Below, in pieces: positions 57,654 through 64,000 of a DNA stretch of 64,000 nt (positions are counted from its first letter, which is position 1; each line of letters opens with the position of its first letter). The notes under the pieces are model-generated. The model was given only the letters and a program-made list of their open reading frames with translations. It ran no database searches and was not told the DNA's origin. The position numbers and the translations under genes are program-made. The stretch comes from Fimbriimonas planktonicus (lineage in GTDB: Bacteria; Armatimonadota; Fimbriimonadia; Fimbriimonadales; Fimbriimonadaceae). The DNA is taken from assembly GCA_965234685.1 (NCBI GenBank), contig OZ248539.1, positions 2,232,001-2,296,000 of the forward strand, written 5' to 3'.

Positions 57654-58516
57654 CCCTCGCGTTTCAGGGTGTCCCGGATGAAGGCTTCGAGGGGGTGTGA
57701 AGTCTCGTAGACGGCATATCTTCCGCCGCCCCGCTTGGCAGAATCGGCGAGACGCTCGTTGTGTTGGCGCAGGTTTTCTTGATACTTTCGGAGGGCAATC
57801 GAGTTCGCGGTGATATCGGTTGGCCGGCCTCCCTCTCCATCAACCAATCGGAGATCACCCTCAAGGTCAGGTCGCAGATCAAGGTCGCTGAGAATTTGTA
57901 CCAACCAAACCTCGTGACCGCGTCCCACGAGCGCCCGAATCGCGTTCGCGGCTTCGGGATCGAGGCCATCCGAAAGCACAATGGCAACCCCGGCCCGATT
58001 GCGCGAGTTGGCGAAGGATCGCAAGGAGGTTGAAAGCGACGTCGGCGCATCGTCAGCAACCTCTCGGCCCAGCCACGCCGCGAATCGGCCAAAGGATGAG
58101 CGACCGCGCAAAGCCGATACCGGTGCTTCTCGGCGACCAAGCCGTACTGGGAGTAGCGCATCTCCGCCGCACAGCGCAATGTAGCCAAGGGCGGCGGCGA
58201 GGTTTCTGGCCACCATCAACTTCGTCGGCTCGCCAAAAGCCATGCTCGGAGAATCGTCGATGAGCACGTGCACCGCGAGGTCCTCTTCGTCGCGGTACGT
58301 TCGCATCACCGGGCTGTCGAGGCGCGCCAACACGTTCCAGTCGAGGTGGCGCAAATCGTCGCCTTCGGCGTAATCGCGATAATCCGCAAACTCAATCGAA
58401 AGGCCAGCGCGGCGCGTGAGGCGTTCGCCACGAACGCGACCCGGTTGGCTCTTGCGCGGCGAAACGCGCAAGCCTTCCAGCATTCGAAAGGTTCGAGGCG
58501 GGAGCAGAAGGTCCAT
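57641..58516 (-). CDS. DUF58 (BatD-adjacent) VWA-like protein
   Basis: The 291-residue protein has the DUF58 signature RAGLSIEFADYRDYAEGDDL with RHLDWNVLARLDSPVMRTYR, about residues 37-74. A degenerate VWA segment follows (VHVLIDDSPSMAFG), then an IVLSDGLDPEAANAI stretch. DUF58 proteins work with MoxR ATPases and VWA partners and are thought to be their substrates or co-chaperones. It lies 7 bp after the MoxR gene and overlaps the BatA-like gene by 13 bp. Confidence 0.94.
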   Translation of the reverse strand: MDLLLPPRTFRMLEGLRVSPRKSQPGRVRGERLTRRAGLSIEFADYRDYAEGDDLRHLDWNVLARLDSPVMRTYRDEEDLAVHVLIDDSPSMAFGEPTKLMVARNLAAALGYIALCGGDALLPVRLGRREAPVSALRGRSSFGRFAAWLGREVADDAPTSLSTSLRSFANSRNRAGVAIVLSDGLDPEAANAIRALVGRGHEVWLVQILSDLDLRPDLEGDLRLVDGEGGRPTDITANSIALRKYQENLRQHNERLADSAKRGGGRYAVYETSHPLEAFIRDTLKREGWIH

Positions 58517-58523
58517 GCCGCGT

Positions 58524-59510
58524 CTAGAGTCGAACGGGGTCTAAGTCGGCCTTGCCAACCTGCTCGGCCACGCTATCCAAGAATGCGTCCGGCGTGATGC
58601 CATCCGCCTCGGCTTCGAAGTTCAGCAAGATGCGGTGCCGCAAGGTCGGTTTGAGGGCGCGGAGCACATCGCCTTTGGAAGCGTTTTGCCGTTCGGACAG
58701 AAGCGCAAACACCTTCGCTAGGGTGACAATCGATTGCGCTCCTCGGGGCGACGCGCCGTAGCGAGCATATCGCTTTGAGACACTCGATGCTCCCTCACCT
58801 TCAGGATGAGTCGCAACAACGAGCGATAGCGCAAAGCCCAACACTTCGGGATCGACGACGACCGACCGGACAATCTGGCGCATCCTCAGAACGTCGCCTT
58901 GTCCGGCAACGCGTGACGGGGCAACCTCTTCTCGGCTGGTGGTCCGAAGGACAATCTCTGAGAGTTCAGCCTTGGTTGGATACGGGACGATCAGCTTGAC
59001 GAAGAACCGGTCCAGCTGAGCTTCTGGCAACGGATACGTGCCTTCCTGCTCCACCGGGTTTTGGGTCGCCATCACAAGAAACGGCTCTGGCAATTGGTGT
59101 CGCTTACCGCCGGCGGTAACGGCTCGTTCCTGCATCGCTTCCAACATTGCGGACTGAGTTTTGGGCGTGGCGCGGTTGATTTCGTCGGCGAGAACGATAT
59201 TTGCAAAGATCGGACCTGGGCGATACTCGAATGAACGGTTCTCGCCCAAAACTTGGGTGCCCGTTACGTCCGCTGGCATCATGTCGGGCGTGAACTGAAT
59301 TCGGCTGAAGCCGAGTTCCAGCGCTTCGGAGAGCGTCCGAACAAGCAGCGTCTTTCCGAGCCCCGGCATTCCCTCCAGGAGAACGTGCCCGTTGGCCGCG
59401 AGGCCGGCAAGGACCCCTTCAACGATGTCCGCCTGACCGACCACCGCTCGGGCGACCTCTTGCCGAACCGACTCAAACGTTTCTCGAAACCACTTGGCGT
59501 CTTCTTGCAT
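58524..59510 (-). CDS. MoxR-family AAA+ ATPase
   Basis: The 328 residues form a MoxR-type AAA+ chaperone: Walker A GMPGLGKT at 47-54, Walker B NIVLADEINRATPK, sensor 1 and loop MATQNPVEQEGTYPLPEAQL. A C-terminal lid domain follows with YARYGASPRGAQSIVTLAKV. It should use ATP to help assemble or activate its VWA partners, all encoded downstream. It lies 5 bp after the coiled-coil membrane gene and 7 bp before DUF58. Confidence 0.95.
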   Translation of the reverse strand: MQEDAKWFRETFESVRQEVARAVVGQADIVEGVLAGLAANGHVLLEGMPGLGKTLLVRTLSEALELGFSRIQFTPDMMPADVTGTQVLGENRSFEYRPGPIFANIVLADEINRATPKTQSAMLEAMQERAVTAGGKRHQLPEPFLVMATQNPVEQEGTYPLPEAQLDRFFVKLIVPYPTKAELSEIVLRTTSREEVAPSRVAGQGDVLRMRQIVRSVVVDPEVLGFALSLVVATHPEGEGASSVSKRYARYGASPRGAQSIVTLAKVFALLSERQNASKGDVLRALKPTLRHRILLNFEAEADGITPDAFLDSVAEQVGKADLDPVRL

Positions 59511-59515
59511 ATCGA

Positions 59516-61183
59516 TTACTTGGTGAGGCTCTTGAAATACTCGCGAACTCGCTTTTCGTGTTCTTTGGGAATTTCTTTTCGGTTAAGCGCTTCTTCCGCT
59601 TTTCGGTTGTAGCTTGGGAGCACCGACTTATAGGGCACCGATGTGCGGTTGCCGAGCATCGTCGGGGCTTTGATCTCGATGAAGGTTTCTTCACCGGTAT
59701 CTCGCCTCGTTCCGGACACCGATGTGGTGAACGTTTTGCCCTTGCCCTCGACTGTCGTGTCGAGCATGTTGACGTGCCCGGAGTCCATAAAGTTGTCGTC
59801 GTCATCCGAGGAAGGCCCTCCTCGAATCCCGAGTAGCGCGGCTAACTTTGCCCCTAAACCGCCTGGACGCATGCATTGCCCCTGGCAGTCTCCAGCTTTT
59901 TTCATGGCTTCCAAAAGCTGCTTGAGGTACTCCTCCATCGCGGCGTCATCCTCAAGCTTGGCCAGCAGTTCTTCCATCCGCCGCCTGAGCTCTTCGAGTT
60001 GCTCCTTCGTAAGTTTCGGCTGTCCAGTCTTCGCGGACTGTTGGCTCTCTTTCGCCATCTGCCTGGCGAGCGCGCGGATTTCTTCCATGACCGCGTGATT
60101 GCGCATCTTCTCGAGGACACTCTTTGCTTCCTCGCTCAGCTTGAGGGCATCGGCAAGTTCCTTTGCGGCTTTGGCTTCTTCCTCTAGCCGTTTCTTTTGG
60201 GCTTCAAGGGCCTTCTGCTCTTCTTCCAGCTTCTTTCGTTCTTCGGCGGAGAGCCCTTTTTGCTCAAGCTTTTTCTTGATTTCATCCAGCCTCTTTTGGA
60301 TATCTGCAAGTTGCTGTTGTAGCTCCTTGAGCTTTTGTTCAGCCTTTGCTTGCATCTGCTTGCGTTCGGCTTGAGGCATCTGAAGCATTTGGGGGGAAAC
60401 CTGGGAGAGACCAGCCTTCTCAAGTTCCGCGCGCTCCATCTTTTCCATTGCCGTTTCGGCTTGCACTAGATACTTTTGCGATTCTTGAGCGCCTTGCTTT
60501 GCGAGTTCGACCGCCTTTCGCTGAAGCTCATTGGCTTTTTGTAGGGCTTCTTCTGGCCGGATTCGGTTGCGCTCGAGGTCGCGCTGTAATCGTCTAGCGT
60601 CTTCTATCAGGCGGCGCTCGGCTGGACTGAGCTTCTTTTCCGCTTCCGCGTCTTGGAAGGTTTCCTTGGTGATTCGCTCAAGCACCTTCCCTTTCTTTGC
60701 TAATTCCGCGCGAGCTGCCTTTTCTTGCGGGCTAAGAAGGATCGGCGTGGAGCCAATCAAGAAGATAGATGCGGCCAGCATCGTCGCGGCCACCGCTCCT
60801 GCATGCCATCGTCCCAGTCGCACCGGATAGATCGCCGATGGCTTCACGTTCGCAAGTTTGCTCTCGGCATCCGCGCGAATCTCTTCCACAAAATCAACGT
60901 CCACTGCCGACGCCGTGAGTCGGTTCTCTAAGCCCGCTCGTCTGTCCACACTCGCCCGGAGGGCGGCATCTTTAACCGGCCGAACTGCGCCAATGACGGC
61001 ACCAAGCAACGCACCCCCTGCAATCCCAATGACGAGCTGAATCGGCTCGGGGTCGGCGTATCCCAGCCAACCGGCGGTCGCGTATGCAGCGGCACCTGCC
61101 GCGCCAAGGGTTGCGCCGATGGCCGCAGATTTCCAAGCCCGCACCACGCGAACTTGCCGCGCAAACGGTGAAAGGTTAAGCAA
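59516..61183 (-). CDS. Membrane protein with long coiled coil (DUF4175-like)
   Basis: The 555-residue protein has three N-terminal membrane segments (about 20-38, 48-67 and 127-148). A very long charged coiled coil follows (about 160-420), dense in Glu, Lys, Gln and Leu, with runs such as AEQKLKELQQQLADIQKRLD. The last 100 residues contain a CQGQCMRPGG motif, a globular part and a basic tail. The layout resembles DUF4175-type proteins of similar MoxR clusters. I infer a scaffold that spans the periplasm. It overlaps the ABC permease gene by 8 bp. Confidence 0.8.
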   Translation of the reverse strand: MLNLSPFARQVRVVRAWKSAAIGATLGAAGAAAYATAGWLGYADPEPIQLVIGIAGGALLGAVIGAVRPVKDAALRASVDRRAGLENRLTASAVDVDFVEEIRADAESKLANVKPSAIYPVRLGRWHAGAVAATMLAASIFLIGSTPILLSPQEKAARAELAKKGKVLERITKETFQDAEAEKKLSPAERRLIEDARRLQRDLERNRIRPEEALQKANELQRKAVELAKQGAQESQKYLVQAETAMEKMERAELEKAGLSQVSPQMLQMPQAERKQMQAKAEQKLKELQQQLADIQKRLDEIKKKLEQKGLSAEERKKLEEEQKALEAQKKRLEEEAKAAKELADALKLSEEAKSVLEKMRNHAVMEEIRALARQMAKESQQSAKTGQPKLTKEQLEELRRRMEELLAKLEDDAAMEEYLKQLLEAMKKAGDCQGQCMRPGGLGAKLAALLGIRGGPSSDDDDNFMDSGHVNMLDTTVEGKGKTFTTSVSGTRRDTGEETFIEIKAPTMLGNRTSVPYKSVLPSYNRKAEEALNRKEIPKEHEKRVREYFKSLTK

Positions 61184-62771
61184 CGTCGACCTCTAGGGTT
61201 CGGGTCATTTGTTTGGTCCTGTTGATGGAAAGTGCGTACAGTGCGGCAGCCGCGAAAAAGAATAGTACGCCATATACAAGCGCACTTAGGAACGTTGGCG
61301 TCCCAACCGGTAAAACGGGTCGCAATACGTAGAAGTTCCAGACGGGTTGCTCGAACGGCTTATCGATCCCTGCGTTAATTAGCGAGAAAAACACTACCGG
61401 AGCGACGAGCAAGATGATGCAAAAGAGCACACAGGTGGTCTGGGTGGCTTTGAGCCCACCGCCAATAGAGGATGCGAGCCTTGTTGCGGCCCATAGCAGG
61501 GTCCAGAAGCCAACTGAGTAAAAGTAGTACGGCAGGTACGCAACGACGTTGACTGCGCTACCGCTCAATGAAGTGTTGACGTACTGACCAACGAATGTCA
61601 CCGTTGTCAGCAACAGCGCGAAAGGCAGCGCTCCCGCTGGGGTTCCTGAGAAAACTTCCTTCGGCGTAAACCAGCCGTTAGGACGTTGCCAGCCATGGCC
61701 ATCCGTTCCGAAAGCCGAGACCCCGAAGATTGAAAAAATGAACGGAAACAGGAGCCAAAAGGCACCGGTTCCGAGGTCTCCTGCCGACACCGACGCACCT
61801 GTGCCTGAAACAACTTCGGCTGAAATTGCGCCCGGATTAAAACCTCTCGCCATAAAGAAAGTCGCGCCGGTGGCACCACCTCCGAAGTTCGACAGAGCGA
61901 AGCCAATGACCGCCATGATGACCGTCCAACTCATTCTGAGGTTCTTGATCTCGCGGCCATCACTCAGAACCGACCCCGCGCCCAAAAGGCACATCCGGAC
62001 GAAAACCAAGATCAGTGCTCCGACCAAAACCCAGTTCGGGACCTGAAATCCCGAGAGCACGGTGTAGGTGTTGCCACCATCGGCAACCATGAACGGTGAC
62101 ATGGCAACGGTAAATGGTCTCTCGCGGCCTTGGGTACCGAACGCAAGTCCCGCGCCGGCCCAAACAGAGGTCACGAAGACGATGACCATCACCGTGATGT
62201 AGGTCCGTCCAATTGCGCCGATCAGTTTGGTGCTGATCGTGGAAACGTAAAGACCGACCGCGGCATAGGCAAGTCCGTGGAACGACAGCAAGATGAATGC
62301 GCTCAGCACGTCCAGCCAGTTCGCTCCGCCAAGGACCACGCACGCGGCGGCCACTGGCAAGGCAAGGATCAAGAGCATCCAGATGTAGCGGTAAACCGCC
62401 ATCAGCTTTCCAACGAGGTAATAGCGAGGCTCAACCGGTGCTGAGAACACGAGATCCAGTGAGCGCCGTTGCCTTTCGACGATGATTGCGGTGGCCGCGA
62501 GGGCGGGCGTGATCAGCACAACCATCCCGGCAAGCAACGCCATGATCGTTGAGTAGAACGACTTGAGTGAGTACTGGATCGTCGAGAGTGAGACACCGCC
62601 TTGGGACTCGACCCCGCGGTATTGGATGTAAGCGACGCCGATCAGAATTGCTAGATACAGTCCGAAGACGATAATGGATCGGTTTCCTCGCAACTGGACT
62701 CGAAAGTCTCGCTGGGCCGCGGCATTTCCAAAGTAGGTGCGCCGAGTCTGCCGGATCCAGTTCTGAAGCAT
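61176..62771 (-). CDS. ABC-2 type transporter permease
   Basis: The 531-residue protein has about ten to twelve membrane segments, including VFGLYLAILIGVAYIQYRGV, STIMALLAGMVVLITPALAA and LSINRTKQM near the end. The block RQRRSLDLVFSAPVEPRYYL and VGKLMAVYRYIWML is the ABC-2 membrane signature that contacts the ATPase. It pairs with the ATPase gene that ends 3 bp before it. The likely role is export of, or mechanical work on, an envelope component; nothing specifies the substrate. Confidence 0.92.
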   Translation of the reverse strand: MLQNWIRQTRRTYFGNAAAQRDFRVQLRGNRSIIVFGLYLAILIGVAYIQYRGVESQGGVSLSTIQYSLKSFYSTIMALLAGMVVLITPALAATAIIVERQRRSLDLVFSAPVEPRYYLVGKLMAVYRYIWMLLILALPVAAACVVLGGANWLDVLSAFILLSFHGLAYAAVGLYVSTISTKLIGAIGRTYITVMVIVFVTSVWAGAGLAFGTQGRERPFTVAMSPFMVADGGNTYTVLSGFQVPNWVLVGALILVFVRMCLLGAGSVLSDGREIKNLRMSWTVIMAVIGFALSNFGGGATGATFFMARGFNPGAISAEVVSGTGASVSAGDLGTGAFWLLFPFIFSIFGVSAFGTDGHGWQRPNGWFTPKEVFSGTPAGALPFALLLTTVTFVGQYVNTSLSGSAVNVVAYLPYYFYSVGFWTLLWAATRLASSIGGGLKATQTTCVLFCIILLVAPVVFFSLINAGIDKPFEQPVWNFYVLRPVLPVGTPTFLSALVYGVLFFFAAAALYALSINRTKQMTRTLEVDVA

Positions 62772-62774
62772 GCG

Positions 62775-63701
62775 CTAGTTCACTGCTCCCGTCGTGAGTT
62801 TCAGGAAGACGTCTTCCAGATTTGTCTCTTCTTCCCGAAGTCCGAGAAGACCGAAGCCACCGTCCACGAGGGCTTTTGCGATTTCGGCCTGCTGTTCCTT
62901 CGAGCCTTCGAACTCGATGCGAAGGTCGCTGTCGTTCGCTTCCACCTTCAGCACGCCCGGAATCCGCGTGAGTGTGGGAATCGCGCCTTCGCCATTTCGG
63001 ATCAGGCTTGCTTTGAAGGCTCGAACCGGTTGCATGCTGCGGACGATCTCGTTGACTCCGCCGAACGCCAGCATTTCTCCGCGTTCAATGATTCCGACCG
63101 TGTTACAAAAGTCAGCCAACTCCGGCAAAATGTGCGAAGAGACGATCACGATTTTGCCCATCCGGCCGAGCTCCACAATCAGCTCTTTCAGTTCAGAGCG
63201 CGCGCGAGGGTCAAGGCCTGAAGCGGGTTCATCCAAGAGCAAGAGCGCTGGGTCGTGAACCAAACATCGCGCCAAACAGAGCCTTTGCTGCATTCCACGA
63301 GAAAGCGATTGCACGAATGCATCGCGTTTCACGGTGAGGTCGGTCAACTCCAGCACGTTGTCGATAACGCCGGGTCGCTCGCGGGGAGGCACTTCGTAAA
63401 GCGCGGCAAAGAAGTCGAGATACTCCCAGACCTTTACGTCGTCGTATAGCCCGAAGAAGTCTGGCATGTAGCCAATCGACCGGCGAATCGCCATCGGGTC
63501 TTTCCGGACGTCGTGCCCATTCAAGATCGCCGTGCCGCTGGTTGGCTCGAGAAGCGTTGAAATCATGCGGATGGTGGTGGTCTTTCCTGCCCCGTTCGAT
63601 CCGATGAATCCAAAAATATCACCGGGCTGGAGTTCGAAGGAGACTCCATTAACCGCCGTGAGACCACCGTACTCTTTCTTAAGTTTCTTAACTTCCAGCA
63701 T
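62775..63701 (-). CDS. ABC transporter ATP-binding protein
   Basis: The 308-residue ATPase has Walker A GSNGAGKTT (34-42), the Q-loop GYMPDFFGLYDDVKVWEYL, the signature SLSRGMQQRL (Arg in place of the usual second Gly), Walker B LLLLDEPASGLDP, and the H-loop VIVSSHILPELADF. The C-terminal 80 residues form the extra domain of the CcmA/DrrA-like group, with the LREEETNLEDVFLKLT ending. It serves the permeases encoded on both sides: it overlaps the upstream permease by 14 bp and lies 3 bp from the downstream one. Confidence 0.95.
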   Translation of the reverse strand: MLEVKKLKKEYGGLTAVNGVSFELQPGDIFGFIGSNGAGKTTTIRMISTLLEPTSGTAILNGHDVRKDPMAIRRSIGYMPDFFGLYDDVKVWEYLDFFAALYEVPPRERPGVIDNVLELTDLTVKRDAFVQSLSRGMQQRLCLARCLVHDPALLLLDEPASGLDPRARSELKELIVELGRMGKIVIVSSHILPELADFCNTVGIIERGEMLAFGGVNEIVRSMQPVRAFKASLIRNGEGAIPTLTRIPGVLKVEANDSDLRIEFEGSKEQQAEIAKALVDGGFGLLGLREEETNLEDVFLKLTTGAVN

Positions 63702-64000
63702 CTTCGCTCCTCTTAGGCAAAAACTTCACGTCGTTATCCGCAAAGTGCAGGGTCTTTTCCGCATAGATCAGAAACAGCACGGTGAAGATGAGATAAATAA
63801 TGGTCTGCGGCATGCCATAAAACGCCGAATTATTGCTGTATGGGTCTGGAATCGTTTCCGATTTACCCAAAGCATCAAACGGGTTCAGATACAGCACGAT
63901 CATTCGGCTGATGAAATCGTTCCCGACCGTGTTGGTTACGAGCGCCGGTATAACGGCGAGCAGCACGAACTCCGTGCCGATGATCACTCCGAGAGCCATC
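63688..64000 (-). CDS. ABC transporter permease, 3' part (cut by window edge)
   Basis: Only the last 103 residues are in the window. They contain two membrane segments (GVIIGTEFVLLAVIPALVTN, then MPQTIIYLIFTVLFLIYA) separated by LNPFDALGKSETIPDPYSNN, and end with KFLPKRSEDAGS. This is the end of an ABC-2 permease; the Met near 63999 is probably internal. It overlaps the ATPase gene by 14 bp, so the operon extends beyond the window. Confidence 0.8.
   Translation of the reverse strand, partial: MALGVIIGTEFVLLAVIPALVTNTVGNDFISRMIVLYLNPFDALGKSETIPDPYSNNSAFYGMPQTIIYLIFTVLFLIYAEKTLHFADNDVKFLPKRSEDAGS

Overview
The window looks like chromosome from a member of the Armatimonadota, most likely a Fimbriimonadia-type bacterium. 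Five prepilin-like proteins share an almost identical N-terminal segment (FTLIELLVVIAIIAILAAIL, continuing FPVFAQAK). Secreted glycoside hydrolases are common, and GntR/LacI-type sugar regulators sit directly in front of pilin-like genes. The taxonomic call is inferred from these gene families; no rRNA or ribosomal gene is present to confirm it.

Layout. At 0-12 kb lie a frameshifted DinB gene cut by the window edge, a zinc alcohol dehydrogenase, small membrane proteins, a Gly-rich secreted protein, two tandem paralogous secreted beta-propeller proteins and a GH9 cellulase. At 12-20 kb lie a secreted NTF2-like protein, a beta-propeller/phosphoesterase fusion, two prepilin-like proteins, a zinc metallopeptidase and a GH35 beta-galactosidase. 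At 20.5-27.2 kb two divergent operons start from a shared 386-bp control region. Each runs sugar-type regulator, prepilin-like protein, small lipoprotein, and the rightward one adds a flavin halogenase-like enzyme. Palindromic operator candidates lie just downstream of both predicted promoters.

At 27-29.2 kb are a fifth prepilin-like gene, a secreted glycerophosphodiester phosphodiesterase and tRNA-Val(CAC). Immediately after the tRNA, 29.6-36.8 kb looks like an accessory island: an Mrr-type restriction endonuclease, a membrane protein next to a trypsin-like protease with a long helical-repeat tail, a PD-(D/E)XK-type nuclease, and two gene-poor stretches of about 0.85 kb. This is the best place in the window to look for an undescribed conflict system.

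At 37-53 kb is a mix of genes. These include a tightly overlapping ArsR-unknown-SRPBCC operon with a near-perfect operator, a large unrecognised secreted protein, an Imm22-like immunity protein, an aldo/keto reductase, an ADP-ribosylglycohydrolase convergent with a TIR-NB-ARC-TPR (NLR-like) protein, an AraC regulator, a GH32 fructanase and several small conserved proteins. From 53 kb to the end is one leftward operon of at least eight genes: two ABC permeases, an ABC ATPase, a coiled-coil membrane protein, a MoxR ATPase, a DUF58 protein and two large VWA proteins. It is a cell-envelope module also known from Planctomycetes and related phyla.

No CRISPR array, rRNA, insertion sequence, integrase or replication origin was recognised.
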